Origin: Icerya purchasi
Taxonomy: Eukaryota; Arthropoda; Insecta; Hemiptera; Monophlebidae
DNA length: 64,000 nucleotides
Assembly: GCA_039619475.1 (NCBI GenBank)
Contig: CM077116.1
Span: 255,603,440-255,667,439, forward strand
Direction: 5' to 3'
A program made the position numbers and the translations under genes. Each line of letters starts with the position of its first letter. Within the stretch, counting starts at the first letter, position 1. Under the pieces are notes generated by a model. It was not told the origin of the DNA. It worked only from the letters and a program-made list of their open reading frames with translations, and ran no database searches. Of the stretch, positions 43,701-57,600 are shown in pieces.

Positions 43701-45554
43701 TTTGGAAATTTCACCTGCTATGTTGAAGGAAGTATATAAAAATTTTTAACTGCACTAATTTCAAAAATACTTGGATAAACTATTTTTTTTTTTTATATGG
43801 TTTAGTGTTTTCCCTAAAAAGTATATCCTTGCGTTACCTGGTAATTGTATCAGTAGCCATCATTGAATGTCATTTTTTACTGACTTCAAAAAAGGAAGAG
43901 GTATTCAATTCGACTGTTTTTTTTTTTTGTTTTTTTTTTTTACGTGTGTTACCTCAGAACTTTCTTCTAGGTGAACCGATTTTGATGGTTCTTCTTTTAT
44001 TTGGAAGTTGGCGTTTCTCATGTGGTCCCATTTAAATTTGATCAAGATCTGACCTGTAGTTTTTGAGTTATCCTTAATAATGCGGGAGATTGCAGCTTTT
44101 TGGATGCTTTTCATTCATGATTGTTTTCGCCGTCGGGTTTGATTTATTGACTTAAAATACTATAAATTTGCCAAATTACCATGGAAATGTAGCTTTTGAT
44201 GTTTTTACCATGGAAATGCAGTTCAAAATAAAGAAATCGATTTTTTTTAAGTATAAAGTATGGAGAATAATGTAAAAAAAATTGATTTTAACAAAAAAAA
44301 AAATTCAAGCATAACGCAAAAAATTGTAAAATAAAATGCTTTTTTACAAAAAATAAATACCGACTTCAAGGTTTATTATAAAAATTTAAAAATGCACTAA
44401 AGAGTAAAAAAATAATTACTCCCGATAAAAAATATATATCAGAGTGATATAACTTAAGGTGATATCGTAATTCTTATACAACATTAACTTTTTGGAGTTG
44501 GCATCAAATTCGTATTAAAATAATAATTAAAAACTGCATTAAATGTTCATTAAATTGTTCCTAGATATTGTAATATGAATTTGATGCCAACTCCAAAAAG
44601 TTAATGTTGTATAAGAATTACGATATCACCTTAAGTTATATCACTCTGATATATATTTTTTATTGGGAATAATTATTTTTTTACTTTTTAGTGCATTTTT
44701 AAATTTTTATAATAAACCTTGAAGTCGGTATTTATTTTTTGTAAAAAAGCATTTTATTTTACAATTTTTTTTAGTATTATAGTAATATCAAAATATGGGA
44801 ATTTTATATCATTATTTCCGCGATGCAATTGTATTTACGAAAAATTAGTGGGAAAAAAATTATATTTGAAAAATTATTCCGAGAATGGAGCGAAGGATCT
44901 TTCGACAAATTTTCCTATCTCAAGAAAGTTAACCTCAGTAGAACTTTCGTAGAAACTTCATTATACTTAAGCAGGTTACAAGGTTTGCTCCACTCAAAAC
45001 ACAGTGTAGTTTCTTCTACTGCTCAAATCCCTATTCTCCATCTGTCTCGCACATACCGTTAAAGCCCATTTACATCAAGAGCGCTCCTGTTAAATAAAAC
45101 ACCACCGAACATTTCGTCAGATTCTCAGACGGTAATAGCAACTCTTTTAAATTATCTTCAACATAACAATGTAAACAAACTGTGCTAAAAATTGTGAGAA
45201 ATAAAATGTTAAAAAAATATATCGATTTCAAGGTTTTAATAAAAATTCACTGAAAAGTAGAAAATAATTATTTCACTCTTCTCTTAGGCGACTGAGAAAA
45301 AGGAACTGCCTCCCTACTCTCATTAGTGCCATTGGACTTAGTACACCGTGAACCTTAACTTCACAACCCCCACGCTCTGTCAAGGGTGTGGGACTTACTT
45401 CACTTACTTTACTTTTACTCCTCTTCAAAGACGACAGCTCCTCTCTGTCTAATTTAGTCACTTTCCTTCGTCAATCCGGTTTCTATTTCTCGATCTAACC
45501 TCCTTTTCCTATCGTGCCTCTAGCCTTAGTTACCGCTTGGAACATGTTAACTTA

Positions 45555-45622
<68 letters not shown>

Positions 45623-48600
45623 GCAAAGGTGCGAAAAATTTGAAGAGCCAATCAAGTTGGACCCTACAAACTTTTAATGTAAAAGTGAGTCTTTCGACAC
45701 ACCATTATACACCACCAATTAAAAATATTTTACCTCAATTGCAGAAACATTATATCCATTTTTCATTAGGGAGGGTCAGCTTGAACTTCCTGTCTCCTGT
45801 GACTCAAATTATCTCTTGCGTTTTGCACCAAAATTGCATCACTGAAAAACATCCTAGAAAATAATATGCTATCCCCCCAAAACCTCAGTTGACTGATTAA
45901 GATGTATATGGCTCAAATTATTCCTTACATTTTGCACCATTGTGCACTATCAATTGTTAAAATTAAAGACAAAAAAATTTGTGTAATAAGCACACCTACT
46001 TACAACCGATTTAAAATGTTTATTATTAAAAGTGACAAATTTATATTTAACATTAACTTTTTGTGTACAAGTTGTTTTTTTTTTGTTTTTTTTGCTTTTA
46101 ATTTTTAATAATTTGTTTTTATTTTTACATTTATTTTAATTATAAGAAGTACATAAATCAGAGTTTTTGCTTGATACACATGTAGTTTTATTTTATTAAT
46201 TTTATTTCTTTTTATATATTAATTTATTGAAATACTCTATTCGTCGTTATATTTCAAATCGCGCTGGGTAGAGAGGTACTTATTTTAGCTCCAACTGATA
46301 TTAGGGAGAAGAAAAAAATCTTATATGAAGATGCCAGCGCTAATAACTTTTTTTTTGCGCTGATCTTAGATGTTTTTGTTTGGATGGTTGAAAATCCAGA
46401 ACTGCTTCTAAACTTATATTTTGTTTACGTTTGCCTTCAGACTGCAAGTTTTACTCTTTTTAACGTATAAGTCTTTGCCGCTATCGCACCACCCTTACGT
46501 AACGTTTAGTTACTCTATTTGTTTTCTTTTTACATCTGAATTTTTTTTCATTATTTTTTTTTTCCATAATTATTGATATTAGCATATTTTTTGTTTCTCT
46601 TTCGATAAAAATCTGATCTTATTGGCATTTATGCGGTATTTAGGTGCGTTTCCTCTTCTGTCACTTAAAAATTATTCAATTTCGCTACTTCATTTCTAAA
46701 TTTTGAGAATTTTATTTTTTTAAGTATATTTTAATCTAAAAACATATTTAAATAACAAAAAAAATATCAAATTAAATTCTATTTTTCACATATTTTTGTT
46801 AAATTAATTTTTCTATCTATGTTGCTTTGAAAATAGATTAAAAAGTAAGGTGAACATTTCTTGAATTAGTTATACGGAACTGGTCATAACGCGCATATCA
46901 TTTTATAAGTAAATTGTGACGTATGAAATAATATTAAACATTTTTCGAAACTTTAGATAACGATGCAAAATTTAAAATTGATATTAAAAAATGGCGCAAA
47001 ATTCAAGAAATAATTTCAGTAATCAATATCTTAATCGGTTAACTAGTGCCAGAATATTGTTTCTTAACGTTTCTTGGGATATTGAGCAATATACAAAATT
47101 TCTAATTGGTGATGCAAAATGTTGTAAAATGTAAGTAATAATCTGAGTTGTTCAACATCTTAATTGGCTAACTAGGTAAATTTGATGAGGAGGAGGAATC
47201 AAGCTAATCCCTTCAGGAAAAATGGATATATTTTGTAATTGAGATACAACATTTATAATTGTTGATAATGTTGTATTCTGAATAATCAATTTTTACATTA
47301 TAAATTTGTATGGGGGGAGGGGCAATTTGACTGACCCAAATTTTAAAATATTCTTATGGGTTTTTCTTTAAAAGTACATTAAAGTGTTTTTCAAAGTAAG
47401 AGATTGGTTTCTTTATTAACAACAATTAAATTGTTTTTACATGAACAGTAAAGAATTACAAAAAAAAAATAAAAAATAAAACGGAACAAATTTGAAACAT
47501 AAACTTAAAAATAATTAAAATATTGGATGCTGTAAAGGAATGATAAGAAAAAATTTAATTGTAATGGTAACGTTTCAAGAAGAATGTGTAATGTAGATTA
47601 TATGTCCGGATTTTTATATAGTATGATCTCGAAGAAAAAATGGGACTAAAAAGAAGTAAAATCAAAGAAAAATTATTTACATCAAAGAAACGTTATACGG
47701 ATAAACTAAATAACAAGTAGCTTAATTCTTAGCGAATGTCATCCAGACGGAACCGTTAAATATAAATTAAAATTTAAAGAAACTTAAGATTTAGTTAGTC
47801 TGTCATCTACTTTTAATCACGATTTAATATGTTGCTAATTTTTTTATTATACAAGTGCGTCTGTGTGTGTATAGATTTAAAAACAGTAAATTAAAAAAAG
47901 TTAATATTCTATTTTTTAATCGTAAGTTGTTTATTTCTCAGCCTAATAAAAATCGTAGATCACTCTGAATAATTTCATTTAAACTAAAAGCCAAAATAAT
48001 TAAAAATAAATGTAGTAGTTTAAATTATTTTTTTTTTTTGTTAAAAATATTAATAAACACAATTTAGGTTGCCGAATCGATATTTAACTGCGGTTGAGTA
48101 TATGAGAACAAATAGGCTCCGTTAACAAGTTTTACATTATATTTCAAATATTAATATATTAACATATAAAAACAACACTTTAGAAACGGGTTAATATGAA
48201 AAGGCGAATTACATAACCCCGGAATTTCATTTTTAAATATACGCTCTAATTCATTTGTATAATTACTTTGAAAATTAATATTTAATAATTTATGCGCAAC
48301 AGAAAACATACAAGAATCTTGAACAAAGGGTCCAACTGGAATGTGATGGTCATCGTATTCCGTTACCATCGTTGCAAGGAATTGTCGTTCTCAATATTCC
48401 GAGGTAATGAAATTTTTACAATCGTTTTTTTCTAATCAATCCTTGTTTCATTATTTCATTATTGTAAATTTTATTTATTTCTTTAATATGACAGTTTTAT
48501 GGGCGGAATAAATTTTTGGGGTGGTACCAAAGAAGACGATATATTTTTGGCACCTAGCATAGATGATCGTATTTTGGAAGTTGTTGCAGTGTTTGGTACT

Positions 48601-51600
48601 GTGCAGATGGCCGCTTCGCGCCTTATTAATTTGCAACACCATCGAATTGCTCAATGTACAACAGTTCAGATTAATATCATGGGTAAAAATCGAAATGTTT
48701 TGATTCATTTATTAAAAAATAAAATGATAATCTTTCTCCTTTAATATTTTATATTCGTTATTAAAGACTTAGTGTTTCAGTCAATACATAATGGATTGTG
48801 TGTGTAAAAAGTGTGAACAAAAATATTTTGCAACGAACAAGAAGAAGGCGCGGACTGTAAAATTTTTTGGCTCATTTTTCTCCACATTCATTGTCTATGT
48901 AGCCATTTTATTGTCTTCTTTTTCGTTTTTTTTTTTTTTTAATTATTTTCTAACACAGTGGTTTTTAACTTGCCGCTTTCCAACATAATCTCTATGACCC
49001 ATCGTTGTTTAATAAATAATGTGCTTTCAAAAATGAACAGATGTAAAAAGTATATACTTCGCAATGTCTATTTTTGTTCATCAGAAAGTTAAAAGTCCTA
49101 GCTAGTATCATATTTCTAGAGATCAGATGACGTTTTTAAGAAAGAAAGAAAGAATATATTTATATAAATTACGATACAACATAACGTTAGCAGTACAAGT
49201 TGAACTAGCGTATCGACGAATTGTCTTACCGCACGATGCAACATATAAAAACCGATTATAGGTTATTACAATTAAAAATATAGCAATAGTGTCATTGTAG
49301 GAAAAAATTTTAAAAAAACCTACGCGCAGATATGATGAGTAGTTGGGAATAAAGTCTGCTTAAGGAATAAGGATTCAGATACAACAAGTAAGGAACAGGA
49401 CTGTGAGTGAAAAAAATAAAGAAATGATATAATATATACTGGTAAAAGATTATAGAAGATTATGCTTTAGACGCCTGTGAGATGGCGTTTTTATTGTTGC
49501 ACAGAATATATATGAAATCTGTTTAGAATAAATTATTTCGTTATTTTCGTTTTAATTTCTCAAATGACTCGCTGGTATATTACGTTTCCTTTATTTATTT
49601 TACGGGCAATTTGAATTATTTCAATTTTTGTATTCGTCGTTTTTTAGTTTCCGGTGTATTATTTTCTTTGTATTTTTGTTTCTTATTAAACAATATGTTA
49701 ACTTGAAGTTCGGCTCTTCAGTTAAAAATTAGTCGCGTTTTAACTGGTCCATTTATTGACGAATTTTTTCAGAATTGAATCGATTCTTCTTATGCTCTCC
49801 CTTTCCGTCTGTAATTTGGAAACGTTATTTAAGTGTGCTAATTGCGTTTCAGTTGTGTCCAACTGTCTATTCGTACACTAGTTCGCCGTAGTTAAAAAAT
49901 CGTTTTGTTTTTTTGTTGTTTTTATTTTATTTGAACCAAGTTGTTTATTTCCTGTAATTGTTAACAATATTTTCATCTGGCTATGTAGTTTTTAAACCGC
50001 GTTCGATTTTAGTTGCTGAAATCCTAAATATTTCATGAATTCTATATTAATTATTATTTTTTTTTTTATATGGCTAGTAAAAAACAAAATTAATAATGAA
50101 ATATGTCCCAAAAGAAATAGGTAGAGTTATATTTTTTTCTAGAATTTGGTCAAAAACACTTGTATGCTTAGAGTGTGACGAATAAATATTTCTAATGAAA
50201 AAATATAATGTTAAAAGGTGCTACAAAACTAAGCGTGCAGCTAAATTTGGTGATTACAAAGGTCGGTTATACGAAGATAAAATAACGGATTTCAGAAAAA
50301 ATTTCACTGTCAGTAATTTACTTTTTAAAAAATAAAATTTGGATATTGAAGCTATAATGTCAAGGTTTAAGTTAGGTTATAGCAGAAAGGATGGTAAGAA
50401 ACTTATAAACCTTTTGCAGATGATGAATTTGTGAAACAGTGAATGAAGTCGGCTACCAAAATACTAGTATCATCTCATTAACATGATATAGAAAATTAAA
50501 AAAAAAAAAAAAAATGTACATCAAAATTTATTTTTTATTCAATTGCTATTGATGAAAGCACTAGCAAGTCATAGCACAGTTAGTAGTTTTCATTCGCAAT
50601 TTTGAAATTACCGAAGAAACAGTAAGCCTCCATCCAATGAAAGATAGGAAAAAATCTGATATTTTCGAAAGTTAGATGACTCTTATAACTGATTTAGTGT
50701 TTGAGATTAGAAAATTTATCTGCAATTATAAACATATGGTGTGCCAGCTGCGATAGGAAAACATAAAGAACTTGTTTCTTTGATTTAAAAAAAAAAAGTA
50801 TCATTTTTAATGCAATATCACTGTATTTTACATTGGCAACATTATATATAAATTCTTTAAAATTTAATTACAATACTCAGCTTTAGAAAAAAATCCAAGG
50901 GTTTAAGGAGTATCACAATTGTCTGTCCCAAAAAGTTGATTTATTTTAAAAAAACTTCTCTCACTGAAAACAATTTACTACCAGTTCAACGTTTCTGTTT
51001 TCCATTTCATAATCTATATCTGTAAGGAGTAACCGAAAAATTATGAACACAAAATCAGCCATTTCATAATCAGTTATCAAAAGTTGTTTATAAACACTTT
51101 TATGTGGCTGCCGAGCCGGAGATTCATACTTTATTTAGGAAACACGGAACCGATAACCGTTATATTTTGTATAAAGTTATATTTATATATTCAGTGTGAT
51201 GACCATTTAAGTTTACACGATTCAGTTCCGAATATGTTATCTTTTCAGGAGAAGAGGGTGTTCCCATTCAAGTAGACGGAGAAGCTTGGATTCAACCGCC
51301 CGGAATGATACGAATAATTCATAAAAATAAAATGAAAATGTTGTGCCGCAATAAAGTAAGCGATAATGAGTTGTTTTTGTTTTAGAATTTTCGTGTCGCT
51401 TTTTATTTGATTAAAACGTAATGCAAAAGCTTTGAAATATTCGTATCTTATCGGTCAGTCCGTTGACAGAGGCCGTGAATTGTAATTGTTTTCGCATATA
51501 TGTTAACAACTTTTCCCGTGTTACAGTCGTTGGAAAATTCGCTGAAGACGTGGGAAGAGAAGCAGAGACAACTGCGGCAGCACACTCGCCTGCACTCGAC

Positions 51601-54600
51601 CGTCGGTAAACTAAACATTTTTACCGATGAAGAATATTCGTTGCTGTTGGGTTTCATCGAAGCGACTGCTGCATTAATAAAGTTAGTTTCGTCATTTATA
51701 TTTCACACTTGTGTCGAGCAGGCCCCCCCGGTACATTCCGATCGAGCAGCATCTTTGATTTTAAAATGTTCCGATTCTATATTGATGCGATCATCGTATA
51801 TTTTATTGCGCGCTTATACCGCTATATTTTTCAACTGTTTTTGACTTTAGTCATTGTAGGTCGTCGGCTCGTTAAAGTTTCCCCTTGCGCTCTTTTGAAA
51901 ACCTAGTCAAATTTCTTCGTAACATCATTGAAAATCTTAATCGTAGTTTTCAATGTTAAAGCTATCGAAAAATTCGATTTTCTAATTTTGAAAACCTAAC
52001 TTGTTTAACATGTTTGTTCGGAAGAAAGTTAGCAGATCATTTGTTTTAATCTTTTCCGAAAACATTATCCGTGCAGGAAGATGTTTCTATTTTTTCTCCC
52101 TCTAATTAGCGAGAAAAAATTCCCTATAGGGAACAGTTGTTACACAGTACACGGACGTAAAGCAAATCGTAATGCTATGCGATTTTATTTATTTATTTAT
52201 TTTTTTTTTTTTTTTTTGTGCGTTTTTAGAATAATTGAAACTAATTTTTTTTTCTTTGCTCGTTTTTCCTTAGATGTGTGAAACTGTTAATTATACGGCA
52301 TCCTAAAATTGAAGTAGATTTGTACGATTTAGCAGCGGTTGTTGGTATTAATATGGAAAAAGTGCATCCTAGCGGAAAAATATTACCAGCTGTAAGGAAT
52401 GTTACACGTTTATTTTTATTCATAAAAGATAAAAACTTATAAAAAAAAAACGTATTATTTTTTAATTATAGTTCGTAAAAGAGAAAACTATATACTGCTG
52501 ACAAATCTCTCACGTGCTTGTATCTGTTACAAATTCGTTTTTACGGATACCGCGTGCACCATTTGTCTCGGAAAGTGCCAAAATACTTGTCTCGCTAGCT
52601 TTCTTTCATTTTAACTTTAACTCTCACTATATATGCACTTATTGTTTTCTTTGTTCGATACGTGACTGTTATTTGCGAAATACTTTTTTCTTCCATTTCA
52701 ATTAATTAAAAAAAAAAAAAAAAAAGAAAAGCGCAAGGAAAAACGTTGAGTTACGGTATTTTTTTTTTTTTTTTACAGCGAAGTAACCAGAACCTTAATG
52801 AACTCCAAGTCGAGAGGTGAGAATTAATAAAAATATATTGAAAAATAATTTTTAATATATTTTTATTAATTCTATTTAAATAGATTCGTATATCACCAGA
52901 AATGTACCCCAAATTTTCCGCTAAATGGATAATTAATTTCTCTGATCTGACTTTATATGTATTCTAAAATCCGAGTAGAGATAACACGCTTAGAATCTCA
53001 ACTTTTCAGGTTAAAAAACAAATTCTCTATTTCGGTGACTCTTCTTCTTCTAAGCGCTATTATTCTTTTGAAGCAAGTTGGTAACCCATACCGCAATCTA
53101 CAATTTTTTTTAGGAATAACTGCAAAATAAATCCGGGACAAGCATCCTGTTCCTTCAGATATTTCAGCAAGGAATTTCGCCTTCGGTAATTAATCGAAGA
53201 ATGTCACGTTTTTCATAATGCGGCCCCCGGGTATTGCAATTTTTGTTTTTTCTCAAAGTAAACAACAGCAGTTCTTATCTGCATTCTTCGATTAGAAAAT
53301 GAAATTAACCGTTTAGCTAGCGATATTTTTTATAACTCTTTAATAGGTAGCTGACAATATTCCGAGTAAAATAACTCAGAAAACTACGGGCAAAACAACT
53401 TGCAATCACGTGAAATATATGCAACATTAAACGTTTTGAATGAACAGATGTAGGTGACGATTGCATCTGATTTTGCGTAGTCAATATAGAAAACAATCTG
53501 GTCACTGCGGTTACTCTCCTATTGATTATATATTCTCAGCGGAAGACTAAGATTTCGAAGAGACTTGCGACTATTTAACTGGCGAAAAATTATAGTCATA
53601 ATTGAAAGCTATTAAAAATAACTGTTACGTTTCATTCGTGACAAAATTAATAGTGTACGTATTAAATTCGTTAAAGTGATTCTTGAAATTTAAAACGAAT
53701 TCTATACCGAGAATATCCGATTTGCAAAATAACCTTGCCGGACGCGCGATCTTAACAACTATTCTCGGAAATGTTTCTAACGCGAAATATTGTTAATTTT
53801 AATTTAAATTTTATCCCATATTATGTATTTGTCAGCTATTTGCGAAACTCTGTAATCTCATTAAGTACTTTAGTTTTATTCAAGCGCGATATTAATAAAA
53901 ACGACCGTTTCCAAAAAAAAGAATTAAATTAAATTAAATTAAATTAAATTAAATTATACGTACGTAATGATGAAATTTCTAAATCAATTACGTTCGGTTA
54001 AAACTGAATATTTCATTTAAACTGGAACCTAGTATAAAAAATGTTCCCCTTAAAAGTTAAGCATCAGTTGATAACTTAATATTTTGTGTTGTAGATCGCA
54101 TTACGACCAGTGGTTACAGAATTAGTTCTCAGTGCGCAGAAATTACACGACGAAACTTGTCTCTTATTGCGAGATAAAAGTTTGGTAAGAACATAGCGTC
54201 GTAATATTCTCTAAATTCATTTTAAATGCTGCGCTGCGTGTTTACGGCTACAAAGCTTTTTAGTTGTAAAAAAGGAAAAATATTTTCCCTATCAAATAAT
54301 ACATGAAAACGCTGTAAATTAAAGTGCTTATGCCGCCAATTAAACTATGAAAGTTGGTGCATAAGCACCACGTACGGAATAATATGAATATGAAATTATC
54401 ATATATCTGCGTGTGTGTGTACAATAAAGGAACGAAACAATAGTAAAAGAATTGCCAGTACTACGAAGCCAGGTAATAAAAACGGATAAGTAAAGCCCAC
54501 ATATAGTATCTTCATTGACTTTTCACTTGACTTTTAAGATGATAAAAAATACGAGGAGCAATGGAAAAGCGAGTTCTGTTTTTTCTTTTTTCTTTTTTAA

Positions 54601-57600
54601 ATCGTCGGTAAGGTAATAGATTTTAAGACAGAATAAAATGCAGTGTTGTCTGATAGACTTGCGATAATTTTGTAAAGGTACCATTCGTACAATGCAAATG
54701 TTAGTGTAATAAAGATGGGAGCGGTCTCTGCCACGTCTTTGTGCTATCATTCGGGTTTTGTATGCGAAAATTCCATTGAAATCCTTCGAGAAATTTGTCC
54801 TTGTTTAACGATAATCGTATTCAAATGATTAGTAAAAAACAATTCGCTAACAGCAAAAAGCAATTGCATGATTTATTACGCCCTGATTGACCAAATGTAT
54901 TCAATGATAATAATATGAACAGCATTGCTCGACAAACATCAGGGGACCATACAGTTGACGAAATTGGATGCCGCGAATGAGTTGGTTGAAATTTCACACG
55001 GTCGCTAATTCTTAATGAACACCATGAAATGAGCAAAAAGTGCGCGCATTGTGATCGGTAATACACAAGAAACAACTGGAATGGCTGCCGCGCTTAGATC
55101 GTATTGCACCGCTAAGTAAAAATTTAATACAGATCGGATTCCCTAACAATTAAGCCTATCGAATGTGTACCGTCATAGTTTGTCCACCGAATCAATAAAA
55201 ACTATTTAAAAATTCCACGAGTTTTTAAACTCGTCAAAGATTTATGAAATTGTGTAAGAAAGCAAAAATGTAATTATTTTGGTGATCTCAGTAAAAAAAT
55301 TTTTAGAAAAATCAATTATTTCCTGAAGAGTGCGGTTATTTAATTAAGAATCGCATCTATTTTCCGCAATAACTACAATAATATTGCGAAAGTGTCAAAA
55401 ATAAATGTAACTTTAATTATATCGAATGTGGAAGAAAAATATTTTTTCGGAACCCGCATTAAATATATGTCGTTATACCGCCATATGTATATTATATATG
55501 CTCGGAAATTTGAACAAAATGATCCGGATATAATAGCAATACCGACTCGTGCAAGTAGCGATTTACAGGGGGGGGGATGTATGCTTACCACTAAACTCTA
55601 ATTACAAATTGTAAATTTTAGAAATTATGTAAATGAAATTCACTATGTACAAATTAATTTTTGCTTGTTGATTATTTAAATAGTAATAAATATTAACAGT
55701 AGCTATTTTCTTTCCTCCATTTTCGAATTTGCACTTTTCTCATTGTTTTGTTTATCACAATGGTTGGTTTCGGTTTTAAAGAGGGTCACACTTTTTTGGT
55801 CGGTTATTAAACACAAAAATATCTTCTAAAATCTATAATAGGGAATAAAAAATATTTACAATTTACGGTTCGACACTTTCACCGTTTCATTTTTTATGAA
55901 TCGTTCGTATAAAAAACGGATAGCAATTGAAAGCCGCCGGAAATATGTGTTAATTTCGGACGCAATAGATTTTGCATTTTTGCTTGTACATACGTTATTA
56001 TCGTATAATCGAAAATCATTTAATCATTTAATATTTGGGCCGCGATACTTAAAGTGGCCCCTGCAGTCGATATACCACGTGTTTTATAATAATGTAATTA
56101 TTCGATAATTGTGATCTTTCGTATAAAGGAACAATATAATACTCGATCAAACTGAAAATAATCTATTGCGTTAAAATATGTATAATAAATCCGGGATATA
56201 GAATAATTCGTTAACAGTTTGAAATATTTCTGCTATCTCATATCGCCATTATGGCAATGTCAAATACGCTGTAAAGAGCAACTGCACAGCGGACACTTAT
56301 TTCAGATGAATCTGAAATATGTTCTCGGAAAATCCAGGTACTTCGTGTCCTTGTATTATTAGGCGATGTAATACGGCCGTCCGCTAGATAAAATTCGCTG
56401 AATACAAATTTACTTGTAAACTTTCTATCAAGGAAAATTGCCGAGGGTGTTAAATTCGTTTTCTTTTCATTCTGCAATCGTGTTCGTTCGAATTCGAGGT
56501 GAAGATTGTAACAATAAACAGGAAAACGATGAAAGTTTAGATTTTTTGCCGTTCATTTATCGTTTCAGTACCAGCTTAACGTGACTTCAATTTGACCGTA
56601 TCCACGCCAAAATGCCTCTCGATAATAACTTCGGCTTGAAAACGCGCAATTTTTACCGTAAGCGAGATCGATGCATGTGTAGCGAGTGAACCACAAAACG
56701 TAAAGCGATCCATTAACGCTGCGGTACATTAATGGGCAGACGTTATTATTCGTAAAAACTTTACTTAAGACATCCGAATCCGATCGTGTCGAGATCAGTG
56801 AACGGCTATTCTGCATCTTTTAGATTCAAAGTCCTTATATTCTTTGATTTTCCTGTGTGATGAATAATAGTATAATTTTTTAAACGTACGTGTTTGATAT
56901 TTAAATTGTCAAAACTTTTTTAAATACGGTATAATTTAAGAATAGTAGTTTTTAAAATGTTCCTGTTTTTTTATTAATAGCAAATTTCGCCCGATATTGA
57001 AACTCAACTAAGTGCAGTACTGTCGCAGATGGAATCCGAATTGAAAAAATGCACATTCATCGAAACATCGCCAGAAAATTCCGTAGTATATTTACGTTTA
57101 CCATCTCCCGATGACCAGGTATGTCTTGAATTTCGATACTGGTTTTCAAAAGTCGGTATAATAGCTTGAAAGACTTATTGAAAATGTCGACATCAAAATA
57201 TAAAGGTGCAAGGCCACTTTCAAAATAGGCGGCGTTATTTGTTTTTTGTTGTTTTTTTTCCGCTTTAAGGCAGAATCGATATTTTTCGCCGTATAACTAA
57301 CGTGCAAAACGTGTGTGCACGTGATGAAGAACAAAAAAATAAACAGTGCCGCTTCCAAATCTAAGAAGCGCAAAATTAGTTTGGCAGGAGAACCAAGTGT
57401 CGAAATATCCGCTATAGGAGAAATTTAAATTTGGCTCCCTCCTACTCCGTGCGCCTCTGTGTAATGTTCATGCAGTTCGTCTTCGCGATTTATGAATGGT
57501 TCTAGAAGCTGGAACGTATGCCAATGTTTTTAGGCCTCGAATCCCTAATACCTAGAGAAGCACCACCTCAAAACGCTCTTGTGATTACGGACTCATTAGT

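Noticed and set aside
43403..43714. Minus-strand 103-codon open stretch
   Set aside because: It is antisense to the decayed mariner-type catalytic region on the + strand.
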